A DNA stretch of 64,000 bases, taken from contig NZ_JAGEVG010000001.1 of the NCBI RefSeq assembly GCF_017581925.1, positions 326,839 to 390,838 on the forward strand, given 5' to 3'. The notes under the pieces are model-generated. The model worked only from the letters and a program-made list of their open reading frames with translations, did no database searches and had not been told where the DNA came from. The position numbers and the translations under genes are program-made. The DNA comes from Gelidibacter pelagius. Lineage in GTDB: Bacteria; Bacteroidota; Bacteroidia; Flavobacteriales; Flavobacteriaceae. Of the stretch, positions 35,072-43,333 are shown in pieces (positions within the stretch are counted from its first letter, which is position 1; each line of letters opens with the position of its first letter).

Positions 35072-36391
35072 TTATTGGTTATCTTTTTTTGGAAGATAGT
35101 CAAGCTCAAGACGATGGTTTGAACTCAAATATTTTTTAGCAACATCTCTAATTTCTTCCCTTGTGACAGAACGATAGATATCAATTTCGCTGTTGATAAG
35201 GTTCACATCACCTTTTAAAAGGTAGTTGGTTGCCAAATTCGAAGCAATACCTGCAACGCTTGAGTTTGAGTTGACATATTGGTTCTCAAACTGATTTTTG
35301 AGTTTTTGGTAATCTCTTTCAGATATCAATTCATTTTGAAGTTTCACAATCTCTTCATCCATTTCAGATAGTAAGCTGTCCAGCGACACATCCCCTAAAG
35401 GCAATGCTAAAATTGCAAATATGCTGTAATCCATTTGGCCTACGTTGATGGCCTGTGCTTGAAGAGCCATTTTCTTCTCATCTACCATTTTTTTGTAAAG
35501 GACTGAACTTTTACCTCCACTTAAGTAGCTCGAAATCATATCTAATATATAAGATTCACGTTCTTTAAATCCTGGTGTGCGGTAGGCAGCAATGACTGCT
35601 GGAATTTGAATGTTGTTGTCGTAATAATTGGCCTTTATGGTTTCAGTAATTGGTGTTTCTTTTAGGAAATTTCTTACCACGTCAGCACCCCTTGGGATGG
35701 GACCAAAATAATCCTTTACCATTTTTTTGGTTTTTGCTACATCAATATCTCCAGCAACTACTAAAACCGCATTGTTCGGTACATAGTATTTTTTGAAATA
35801 AACTTCAAACTCTTCTAAAGTAGCAGCATCTAGGTCTTCCATTTCACCAATGAGCTTTTCTTTGTAAGGATGTACTTTGAATAAGTTTTCTCCAATCGCA
35901 GCTAAGAATCCACCATAAGGAGCATTATCAAAACGCAATCGTTTTTCTTCCTTTACCACTTCATTTTGAGTATCTACACCAATTTGATTGATGATTGGAT
36001 GCATTAAACGCTCAGACTCCATCCATAAACCCAGCTCTAAATTATTAGAAGGGAAAACTTCGTAATAATAAGTTCTGTCTTGAGATGTATTGGCATTGTT
36101 GGATCCTCCGTTTGAAGAGACTATGGTAAACCATTCGCCACGACCAATATTTTCTGTACCTTCAAACAATAAATGTTCGAAAAAATGGGCAAAACCGGTG
36201 CGGCCAGGTTCATAATCTTTCCCTCCAACATCATACATGACTGAGGTAATTACTACAGGAGCTGAATTGTCTTGATGAAGAATGACGTGTAATCCGTTGT
36301 CTAAATCAAACTCTTCAAATTCAACCTGCTGTGCGTTGGCAAGAGACCCAAAAAGCAGCAAAGAGGTTAAAGAGAATAAGAATTTTTTCAT
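35072..36391 (-). CDS. M16 family zinc peptidase, catalytic subunit
   Basis: A 439-residue exported pitrilysin-family protease. Residues 1-20 form a signal peptide (KKFLFSLTSLLLFGSLANA). The inverted zinc motif is present as FAHFFEHLLFEGTE (HxxEH) with the downstream Glu in NEVVKEEKRLRF. A peptide-binding R/Y pair is in the second domain (QNQFENQYVNSN region). It degrades peptides in the periplasm. The next gene encodes an M16 homologue without the zinc site, as in the two-chain M16B proteases. Confidence 0.94.
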   Translation of the reverse strand: MKKFLFSLTSLLLFGSLANAQQVEFEEFDLDNGLHVILHQDNSAPVVITSVMYDVGGKDYEPGRTGFAHFFEHLLFEGTENIGRGEWFTIVSSNGGSNNANTSQDRTYYYEVFPSNNLELGLWMESERLMHPIINQIGVDTQNEVVKEEKRLRFDNAPYGGFLAAIGENLFKVHPYKEKLIGEMEDLDAATLEEFEVYFKKYYVPNNAVLVVAGDIDVAKTKKMVKDYFGPIPRGADVVRNFLKETPITETIKANYYDNNIQIPAVIAAYRTPGFKERESYILDMISSYLSGGKSSVLYKKMVDEKKMALQAQAINVGQMDYSIFAILALPLGDVSLDSLLSEMDEEIVKLQNELISERDYQKLKNQFENQYVNSNSSVAGIASNLATNYLLKGDVNLINSEIDIYRSVTREEIRDVAKKYLSSNHRLELDYLPKKDNQ

Positions 36392-36579
36392 TGTGTGTTT
36401 TTTTAATTAGTTATTGTATACCATAAGTAACCTTAAGTGAACATTTGTTACAAATTCCAACAAAAATAAGAAATGATTACGCCAATTGGGTAGGCACGAC
36501 AAAAAATAAGCATGAAATATTGTTATAATAAAGATTTTTTCACGAATTTTAAGATTCGAAAGTTTAAAACACGCATTTT

Positions 36580-37068
36580 ATGAATAGATCCTTATCAGTA
36601 GCCTTAAAATATGGGGTGCTTGTTGCCGTTAGTCTAATTGCTTATTTCCTGATTTTGAGATTGTTTAATTTGCATGATCAACCATGGTTTCGTTTAGCCA
36701 ATGGTCTCTTTATGGCTGCAGGGATTTACTTTGCCATCAAGTCTTACAAGTTTAAGTACAATGCTGAATTCACTTATGTAGATGGTTTTAAAACGGGTTT
36801 ACTTACTGGATTTATTGCCACGGGATGCTTCATTATTTTTATGGCTATCTATATGTTCCATCTCGATACGGGCTTTCCCGAAACCATTTTAAAGAATTGG
36901 TTTGACAATACGGAGCGCGGCGGTGGTATTTTAATTATTATTATCTTAATGGAAGGGCTCGCCTCAACTGCCGTATTGACTCTGACTTGGATGCAAATCT
37001 TCAAGAAAAGCCAACATGTTGGGCAACAGGAGCGTATTGGTGATAATTCCCAAGAAGATAAAAGCTAA
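36580..37068 (+). CDS. DUF4199 family membrane protein
   Basis: A 162-residue protein with four hydrophobic segments (around residues 10-27, 37-52, 68-90 and 112-135), matching the Bacteroidota DUF4199 family. The motif FKTGLLTGFIATGCFIIFMA is part of the conserved second half. The function is not known. It lies 39 bases upstream of an ABC ATPase gene on the same strand, possibly an operon, but no substrate-binding protein or other permease is present to support a transporter. Confidence 0.82.
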   Translation: MNRSLSVALKYGVLVAVSLIAYFLILRLFNLHDQPWFRLANGLFMAAGIYFAIKSYKFKYNAEFTYVDGFKTGLLTGFIATGCFIIFMAIYMFHLDTGFPETILKNWFDNTERGGGILIIIILMEGLASTAVLTLTWMQIFKKSQHVGQQERIGDNSQEDKS

Positions 37069-37107
37069 GATTAACTTTATTCTGACGTCGATAAGTCAAT
37101 CAAACCA

Positions 37108-38352
37108 TTGAATCAAAGCCTCATTCATTACGGAATCGTAATATCCAATTCTGTTGATAAAAAAGCTTTTATACATCATGTATTATCCAAAAAATGTATA
37201 GGTGCTTTGGGCATATTTAATGCTTATGATGGCGTGTTGTTTTCTGATTTGGCAATTGCCGAGTTCATAGAAAAGGAGCACAGACACCACACTATTGAAA
37301 TTACAACATCAGAAAATAGACCGTTGCGCACTTTTTCTTCGGGAGAGCGACGAAAGCTTTTCTTAGAATATTGCTTGGCCCAAAATCCCGACTATATTAT
37401 TTTTGACAATCCCTTTGACCATCTGGATCAACAATCGAGAATAGAGCTGCACCATCAACTTTTCAAGTTGTCGCATTCCATTTCGATACTTCAGTTGTCC
37501 CACCAAAAGGAAAACTTACTATCATTCATAAAACATAGAGGTTCTGTGTCTGAAAGCTCATTTGTGGTGTCTGAGATTAATAAACTAATTGAACCTCAAA
37601 TAATTAAGTATAAATCAGATTTTCCGAGTTCATTAGTATCTTTCAAAGAGACTTATGAAACCCTCATAAAATTTCACCAAATTTCTGTAAATTATGAGGA
37701 GCAGACAATTGTCAAAAATATTTCATGGGAAGTTAATCATGGGGAATTTTGGCAATTAATTGGACCTAATGGCTCAGGCAAGAGCACCCTGTTATCTTTA
37801 ATTACTGGAGACAATCCGAAAGCCTTTGGACAGGATATCACTATTTTCGACAGAAAGAAAGGAAGTGGTGAAAGTGTATGGGACATCAAAAGGAAAATAG
37901 GTTATTTTTCGACTCATCTAACCGAGTTGTTTAAAAGAAACCATACGGTCGAACAGATGGTTCTGTCAGGTTTTTTCGATTCTATTGGTTTATATGTAAA
38001 GCCCAGTGGGTTACAACAACAAAAGGCCTTACAATGGCTTGATGTCATTGAAATGAGGCATTTAAAAAGCAACTACTTCAATAGACTAAGCCTAGGACAA
38101 CAACGTTTGGTATTAATTGTTAGAGCATTAATTAAGCAGCCACCCTTATTGATTTTGGACGAACCTTTTGAAGGTCTTGATATAGAAAACACAGCCCTGG
38201 TATCTCAATTGATCAATAGCTTGGTTGAAAATTCCGAGATTACGATCATCTACGTCTCCCATACTGTTGAAAAGACATTGGCACCGTCTCATATTTATGA
38301 ATTGATTCCTACTCAAGATGGTTCTATTGGGCAATTGAAATTAGAGGGTTAA
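37108..38352 (+). CDS. Twin-NBD ABC ATPase with degenerate first site
   Basis: A 414-residue ATPase with two ABC domains and no membrane span, from a TTG start. The first half lacks a Walker A (residues 13-22 read NSVDKKAFIH in place of GxxGxGKS/T) but keeps the ABC signature FSSGERRKL (about residue 75) and Walker B YIIFDNPFDHLD. The second half is complete: LIGPNGSGKSTLLSLITGD (about residue 217), LSLGQQRLVLIVRALI and PLLILDEPFEGLD, with the H-loop VSHTVEKTL. The layout resembles the ModF/PhrA-type ABC ATPases. It could act with the DUF4199 neighbour, but a soluble function is equally possible. Confidence 0.85.
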   Translation: MNQSLIHYGIVISNSVDKKAFIHHVLSKKCIGALGIFNAYDGVLFSDLAIAEFIEKEHRHHTIEITTSENRPLRTFSSGERRKLFLEYCLAQNPDYIIFDNPFDHLDQQSRIELHHQLFKLSHSISILQLSHQKENLLSFIKHRGSVSESSFVVSEINKLIEPQIIKYKSDFPSSLVSFKETYETLIKFHQISVNYEEQTIVKNISWEVNHGEFWQLIGPNGSGKSTLLSLITGDNPKAFGQDITIFDRKKGSGESVWDIKRKIGYFSTHLTELFKRNHTVEQMVLSGFFDSIGLYVKPSGLQQQKALQWLDVIEMRHLKSNYFNRLSLGQQRLVLIVRALIKQPPLLILDEPFEGLDIENTALVSQLINSLVENSEITIIYVSHTVEKTLAPSHIYELIPTQDGSIGQLKLEG

Positions 38353-38471
38353 TTTGGTTTTTTAAGGAAATTCAATACTTTCGAAAAATAGGAATTTTAG
38401 GTTCCATAATATTAAAAGTCGTCATCTTTCTCCAATTAAGGGCAAATATTCCGTTCTGTCGTTAAAAAACG

Positions 38472-38502
38472 TTTGTAGATTAATTATTTAGGTGTATATT
38501 TG
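38472..38502 (+). promoter_or_regulatory. Promoter of rplU-rpmA
   Basis: TTTG at 38472-38475, a 19-base spacer, then TATATTTG at 38495-38502: a full consensus Bacteroidota promoter. The leader to the rplU ATG is about 37 bases and shows no convincing autoregulatory structure. Confidence 0.85.
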
Positions 38503-38545
38503 CACCCATTTTATAATAAAAATTAACTAATTTAAACGTTACGCT

Positions 38546-39328
38546 ATGTACGCAATTGTAGAGATAGCAGGGCAACAATTCAAAGTTGAAAAAGACCAGA
38601 AAGTGTTTGTTCACCGTTTAGCAACAGAAGAAGGAAAGACAGTGTCTTTCGATAATGTTCTTTTGATTGGTGATGGTGATAAATTTACTTTAGGCGCCCC
38701 AGCTATAGACGGAGCTCAAGTAGGAGCAAAAGTCTTAAGTCACCTTAAAGGTGATAAAGTTATCGTTTTCAAGAAGAAAAGACGTAAAGGTTACCGTGTG
38801 AAAAACGGACACCGTCAAGCCCTTACTGAAATCGTTATTGAAAGCATTGTTGCTTCGGGAGCTGTTAAGGCAACCAAAGAGACAGCTAAAGCCGACAAAA
38901 CTGTAAAAGCTAAACCTGCTAAGGCAGAAAAGCCAGCAAAAGCTGAGAAAGCTGCACCAGTTAAAGAGGCAAAAAAAGTAGAACCTAATAAAACTGCTAA
39001 AAAAGAAGTTGAAGTCAGTGAGAATTTAGTAACTCGTGCAGAGCACAGAGCGGAAGATGCTAACGTTGAAATCAACATTGACAAAGTACTTCACAGTATT
39101 GGAACTGCGTTAAAGGCAGATGCTGATGATCTGAAATTGATCAACGGAATCGGTCCTGTTTACGAAGAAAAGCTCAATGAATTAGGTATTTATACTTTTG
39201 AGCAAATCAGCAAATTAAAAGCTGCTGATAGAGAGGAACTTTCAGCAATCGACGGAATCACACGTGAGAAAATCGAATCTGATGAGTGGGTAAAACAAGC
39301 AAAAGCTTTGTTGAAAGACAAAAAATAA
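38546..39328 (+). CDS. rplU: 50S ribosomal protein L21 with long C-terminal helix-hairpin-helix extension
   Basis: A 260-residue protein, 2.5 times the usual 100-105. Residues 1-103 are normal L21 (YAIVEIAGQQFKVEKDQKVF to KRRKGYRVKNGHRQALTEI). Residues 104-165 are a Lys/Ala/Pro-rich linker of near-repeats (KAKPAKAEKPAKAEKAA). Residues 165-260 contain DDLKLINGIGPVYEEKLNEL and SAIDGITREKIESDEWVKQA, a helix-hairpin-helix motif like those that bind nucleic acid. The reading frame continues without a stop and codon use does not change, so the extension is a fusion, not an error. L21 helps assemble the large ribosomal subunit. It is followed by rpmA after 48 bases. Confidence 0.95.
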   Translation: MYAIVEIAGQQFKVEKDQKVFVHRLATEEGKTVSFDNVLLIGDGDKFTLGAPAIDGAQVGAKVLSHLKGDKVIVFKKKRRKGYRVKNGHRQALTEIVIESIVASGAVKATKETAKADKTVKAKPAKAEKPAKAEKAAPVKEAKKVEPNKTAKKEVEVSENLVTRAEHRAEDANVEINIDKVLHSIGTALKADADDLKLINGIGPVYEEKLNELGIYTFEQISKLKAADREELSAIDGITREKIESDEWVKQAKALLKDKK

Positions 39329-39340
39329 TATAATAACCTG

Positions 39341-39357
39341 TCTGCCGATACGGCAGA
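39341..39357. repeat. Palindrome in the rplU-rpmA gap
   Basis: TCTGCCGataCGGCAGA, a seven-base-pair stem with a three-base loop. It is a short member of the dispersed hairpin set; its ATA loop and lack of T-tract make termination unlikely. Confidence 0.5.
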
Positions 39358-39376
39358 TATTTAAAACCTTAAGACA

Positions 39377-39637
39377 ATGGCTCATAAAAAAGGAGTTGGT
39401 AGTTCTAAAAACGGTAGAGACTCAGAATCGAAACGCCTTGGTGTGAAGATTTATGGTGGTCAAGCTGCTATTGCTGGAAATATCATCGTAAGACAAAGAG
39501 GCTATACACATCACCCAGGTGAAAATGTGTATGGTGGAAAAGATCACACTTTGCATGCACAAGTTGATGGTCTAGTGAAATTCACAAAGAAAAAAGACAA
39601 TAGGTCTTATGTATCAATTGAACCGTTTGAGGTTTAA
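39377..39637 (+). CDS. rpmA: 50S ribosomal protein L27
   Basis: An 86-residue L27. The N-terminus [20 protein letters not shown] is exactly the conserved start that reaches the peptidyl-transferase centre; no propeptide is seen. The [19 protein letters not shown] core follows. It is in one unit with rplU. Confidence 0.98.
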   Translation: MAHKKGVGSSKNGRDSESKRLGVKIYGGQAAIAGNIIVRQRGYTHHPGENVYGGKDHTLHAQVDGLVKFTKKKDNRSYVSIEPFEV

Positions 39638-39661
39638 TTGTTATAGATTCTTTAAATACCT

Positions 39662-39694
39662 AAAAACCCTTTCTGATAACAGAGAGGGTTTTTT
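39662..39694 (+). terminator. Intrinsic terminator of rplU-rpmA
   Basis: Stem AAAAACCCTttct / agagAGGGTTTTTT with a T-run, about 25 bases past the rpmA stop. Confidence 0.8.
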
Positions 39695-39754
39695 GCATTC
39701 AGACCTTTACGATCCTGATAGTTATCGGGAAGAAACCTGTGAGGCCTCTTTGTA

Positions 39755-41524
39755 CTATATAATCTCCATCTTCTTCAATAAGAAGCTGGCATTCATGTTT
39801 TTACAAACGCCGGTTTTAAACGTATAATCAAAATAGAGTTCGTTATTAATGATTTCTGCATCAAAATAGTAATTTTTCACTTCTTCGAGTTCTTTTTCAA
39901 TTTCACACAAACTTAAATCGTGGGTAGCAATGATTCCCGTAGCATGTGATGCGACTAATTTTTCAACAAATTTGCGGGATCCGATAGCTTTGTCGGTACT
40001 ATTCGTGCCTTTTAAAATTTCGTCCAAGATGATAAAATAGGATTCTTTTTGAATCTCATCAACGATGAATTTTAAACGTGTCAATTCTGAAAAGAAATAA
40101 GAACTATCGTCCGTTAGAGAATCGCTGGTACGCATGCTTGTAATCAGTTTTACAGGATTGTATTCACTTGTGGTTGCACAAACGGGTAGGCCAACATTCG
40201 CCATAACGATATGAAGCGAAACGGTTCTTAAGAAGGTACTTTTGCCGGCCATATTGGCGCCTGTAACAATAAAGAATTGTTCGTTATCAATTGTTAAATC
40301 ATTATCAACTCGCTTTTCAGGTTTTAGTAAAGGATGGCCTAACTCTGTTGCCTTGATAACGTGTCCATCAGTCGTGATTTTCGGAAAAACATATTGGGGA
40401 TGATTGAAGGCGTAATTTCCCAAACTATTATAAGCATCAAAAAAGGAAACGACCTCAAACCAATCTTCAACTTTGTCTTTATAAGCGGCAAGCCATTGTT
40501 CCACTTTATAACTGTTCTTTAAATCAGTCAGAAAGAACCCATTCCCAAAAATGGCCGAAATAAAATTGTTCCGATTATCCAAGGCATCTAAAGCTTTGGA
40601 TAGTTTCGTGAAAATCACCGATGCTTTTTCCGATTCGGATTGAATGTATTTTTGCTTTTTAGATAACGATTCGGAACTGAAAACCTCATTTTCAATTTGT
40701 TTCAACAGCAAAGTGTACTGCCTGAAGGTTTCTTTGACTTTTTCTGTATGGAAAGATAGCTCGTTGACTTTCTTTAAATATATACCTGTAATACCCAATC
40801 CTAAAAGTAGCCAATACCCCAAAAAACCAATACTTAGGACTTCCAAAAAGAACAACGAGAACATGATGATGGTTCCTCCCAAAAAGACGTATGGAAGCCA
40901 TTTCATCACTTTTGGTATAAATGTTTTATGATTTTTAAGCCAACTGATAATTGAAGTGGCAGATGTTTCCACTTTTATCAGACTTGCGGTTGCTGAATAG
41001 AGTTGGCGCCATTCGGGTTTTGAAGCCAGTTCTTTGATGGCTTCTTGTCGTTGAGCAATATGTTCTATATTGTTGGCTTTAAGGGCGTCCGAAAGTTGCT
41101 GAGTCCCCTCATTGATTACAGTTCTGTTAACAAATTGAAAAAACGATCCACGTCCAAATAAGTCAATATCTAAACTATAAAAGTGTAAAGGATCTTGAAA
41201 GGCCAGACCTGGATCTCGATCATGAAACTTGCCTGAACTGAAATCGAGCTCCGATCGATTAATAGCTGTCAAGGCCAATTTTAATTGCCGTTGGGCTTTA
41301 ATGTCGGTGTATTTAGATAATAGTATTACAAAAATGAGAATTCCGGCCAAAGTTATCCCTGCTGCGAGTTGCCACTTGGAAAATGTAAAGTAAATACCTA
41401 AAGAAGTGATAATAAACACCAACACCCGTAAGGTACTGAGGAGGGTCATCTTTTTATATAAGGCATTCGCTTCAGCATGGTAGCGCTCAACGTTTTGATG
41501 GTAATAGGTATTGGGATGGTCCAT
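39755..41524 (-). CDS. MutS-related ATPase with transmembrane segments
   Basis: A 589-residue protein of the MutS family lacking the mismatch-recognition domain. The N-terminus has two hydrophobic helices (around residues 30-48 and 53-70: RVLVFIITSLGIYF and GITLAGILIFVILL), and another pair lies at about 212-252 (VFLGGTIIMFSLFF and FLGYWLLLGLGITGIYL). The C-terminal ATPase is intact: Walker A IVTGANMAGKSTFLRTVSLH (about residue 425), SYFFSELTRLKFIVDE, Walker B YFIILDEILKGTNSTD and ATHDLSLC. Lever and connector regions are reduced. It is unlikely to do ordinary mismatch repair; its membrane location suggests a separate function that I cannot name. Confidence 0.9.
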   Translation of the reverse strand: MDHPNTYYHQNVERYHAEANALYKKMTLLSTLRVLVFIITSLGIYFTFSKWQLAAGITLAGILIFVILLSKYTDIKAQRQLKLALTAINRSELDFSSGKFHDRDPGLAFQDPLHFYSLDIDLFGRGSFFQFVNRTVINEGTQQLSDALKANNIEHIAQRQEAIKELASKPEWRQLYSATASLIKVETSATSIISWLKNHKTFIPKVMKWLPYVFLGGTIIMFSLFFLEVLSIGFLGYWLLLGLGITGIYLKKVNELSFHTEKVKETFRQYTLLLKQIENEVFSSESLSKKQKYIQSESEKASVIFTKLSKALDALDNRNNFISAIFGNGFFLTDLKNSYKVEQWLAAYKDKVEDWFEVVSFFDAYNSLGNYAFNHPQYVFPKITTDGHVIKATELGHPLLKPEKRVDNDLTIDNEQFFIVTGANMAGKSTFLRTVSLHIVMANVGLPVCATTSEYNPVKLITSMRTSDSLTDDSSYFFSELTRLKFIVDEIQKESYFIILDEILKGTNSTDKAIGSRKFVEKLVASHATGIIATHDLSLCEIEKELEEVKNYYFDAEIINNELYFDYTFKTGVCKNMNASFLLKKMEII

Positions 41525-41540
41525 ACTTTAAAAGTTTAAT

Positions 41541-42473
41541 TTAAAAGCGCATTGTATCTAATGTGCTGAAAATTGAAATTATTGTTTTTACCGCGCTTTT
41601 ATAAAATTCCTGATGGACATTTTCAAAAACATCAGTCGGTTTATGGTAGTCTTTATGGTCTTCTACACCGAAGTATAAAAAGGGAATATTTTTTTGATGA
41701 AACGGCGCATGATCTGAAGACATCGTCCAGTTTGCTAAACCATCGTTACCATCATGACCCATTAACAGTGTCAACTCTTCAGGGTTTTTAAAGTTTGAAA
41801 TCGCCCTTTTTAAGGTGTTGTTAAACGCTGTTCCAACGACATAAAGTTCGTTTTTATCGTTGCGACTAATCATGTCCATATTTATATTCAGCTTGATATT
41901 TTCTAAGGGCACGATGGAATGGTCAATAAAATGGCGGGAGCCTGAAAGACCCAGTTCTTCTGCATCAAATGCAGCTAGAATAACCGAATGTTCTGGCGGA
42001 TGGGTTTCGAAATATTCTGCAAAGGCAAATAGTGCCGCTACCCCAGAGGCGTTATCATCAGCACCATTATAAATTTGATTGTTTTTTATGCCTTCATGGT
42101 CATAATGCGCACTGATTACAATATAGTCTTCAGGATGTTTTGAGCCTTTAACATAACCCAAAATATTAATGCCTGAATACGATTTTCCTCTGGAAACAAA
42201 TGAAAATGATTGTTGATAATCCTTCGTGAAGGGTATTACATTTAGACTTTCATATTTTTTAATGATGTATTTTTTTGCTTTTTCTGCACCTGCAGTGCCT
42301 GTGCGTCGGCCTTGAAATGCGTCAGAAGACAAGGTTTTAAGCTGATAAATCAAACTGTCCGTATTAAAAGGAAACTGTGCTTCAAGAGTGTTTGCTGGCT
42401 TAAGTTCCTGTGCGGTTGAAACGGCAGTAAAACCAAAAAACGCAAAAATTGTAAGCCATAAAATGTGCTTCAT
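41541..42473 (-). CDS. M28 family zinc metallopeptidase
   Basis: A 310-residue exported aminopeptidase-like protein. Residues 1-20 are a signal peptide (LWLTIFAFFGFTAVSTAQ). Zinc ligands are visible in order: HYDHEGIKNNQIYNGADDNA (His, Asp), AFDAEELGLSGSRHF (Glu-Glu) and MDMISRND (Asp), ending with DHAPFHQKNIPFLYFG (His). These match family M28, which removes N-terminal amino acids from peptides in the periplasm. It is downstream of the sdh operon across a terminator and 16 bases upstream of the MutS-like gene, so these two may be co-transcribed. Confidence 0.92.
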   Translation of the reverse strand: MKHILWLTIFAFFGFTAVSTAQELKPANTLEAQFPFNTDSLIYQLKTLSSDAFQGRRTGTAGAEKAKKYIIKKYESLNVIPFTKDYQQSFSFVSRGKSYSGINILGYVKGSKHPEDYIVISAHYDHEGIKNNQIYNGADDNASGVAALFAFAEYFETHPPEHSVILAAFDAEELGLSGSRHFIDHSIVPLENIKLNINMDMISRNDKNELYVVGTAFNNTLKRAISNFKNPEELTLLMGHDGNDGLANWTMSSDHAPFHQKNIPFLYFGVEDHKDYHKPTDVFENVHQEFYKSAVKTIISIFSTLDTMRF

Positions 42474-42502
42474 AGTAGAGGGGAATTAAAATATAAAGAA
42501 AC

Positions 42503-42531
42503 AAAAAATCCCAATAATGAATTGGGATTTT
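42503..42531 (-). terminator. Intrinsic terminator of the sdhCAB operon
   Basis: Eleven-pair stem AAAATCCCAAT / ATTGGGATTTT with a five-base loop, about 45 bases past the sdhB stop on the minus strand, followed there by T residues. Confidence 0.85.
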
Positions 42532-42575
42532 GTGAGTTTTTAACGCCTTCTCTTTTTATGAAGGTTTTGAAGATA

Positions 42576-43322
42576 TTATCCTTTTAAGCTCGCCGCCAAA
42601 TATTCGCGGTTCATGCGTGCAATATATTCGAGTGAAATTCCTTTAGGGCACTCTACTTCACAGGCACCAGTATTAGTACAGTTACCAAATCCTTCTTCAT
42701 CCATTTGCTTCACCATGTTGAGAACACGTTCTGTAGCTTCAACTTTACCTTGCGGCAATAGAGCAAACTGAGAGACTTTAGCAGCGACAAACAACATAGC
42801 CGAAGAGTTTTTACAACTCGCCACACAGGCACCACAACCAATACAGGTAGCTGCTTCAAATGCTTCATCAGCATCATGCTTGTTGATAGGGATGGTATTG
42901 GCATCAATGGTATTTCCAGAGGTGTTTACTGAAATAAATCCACCTGCATGTTGCACACGTTCGAATGAGCTTCTGTCAACGACCAAATCTTTAATTACCG
43001 GAAATGCGTTGGCTCTGAAAGGTTCAATAAAGATCGTATCGCCATCTTTAAACATACGCATATGTAATTGACAGGTAGTAATCCCTTTATCAGGTCCGTG
43101 TGGTTCACCATTAATATGAAGTGAGCACATGCCGCAAATACCTTCACGACAATCGTGATCAAATGCCACAGGTTCATCACCTTTATTGATTAATTCTTCG
43201 TTTAAAATGTCCAACATTTCCAAGAATGACATATCGCCATCAATTCCATCGATTGGGTAATCGACTATTTTTCCTTTTGTATCGGCGTTTTTTTGACGCC
43301 ATATTTTTAAAGTTAATTTCAT
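42576..43322 (-). CDS. sdhB: Succinate dehydrogenase/fumarate reductase iron-sulfur subunit
   Basis: A 248-residue protein with the three Fe-S centres of SdhB: the 2Fe-2S loop [12 protein letters not shown], the 4Fe-4S site [11 protein letters not shown], and the 3Fe-4S site [15 protein letters not shown]. It passes electrons from SdhA to the membrane haem/quinone subunit. It is the last gene of sdhC-sdhA-sdhB, 11 bases after sdhA. The SUF locus at 54-62 kb would supply the clusters. Confidence 0.97.
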   Translation of the reverse strand: MKLTLKIWRQKNADTKGKIVDYPIDGIDGDMSFLEMLDILNEELINKGDEPVAFDHDCREGICGMCSLHINGEPHGPDKGITTCQLHMRMFKDGDTIFIEPFRANAFPVIKDLVVDRSSFERVQHAGGFISVNTSGNTIDANTIPINKHDADEAFEAATCIGCGACVASCKNSSAMLFVAAKVSQFALLPQGKVEATERVLNMVKQMDEEGFGNCTNTGACEVECPKGISLEYIARMNREYLAASLKG

Positions 43323-43333
43323 AACGTTCCTTC

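Noticed and set aside
38503..38545. L21 leader riboregulator
   Set aside because: The leader is only about 37 bases and shows no stable structure.
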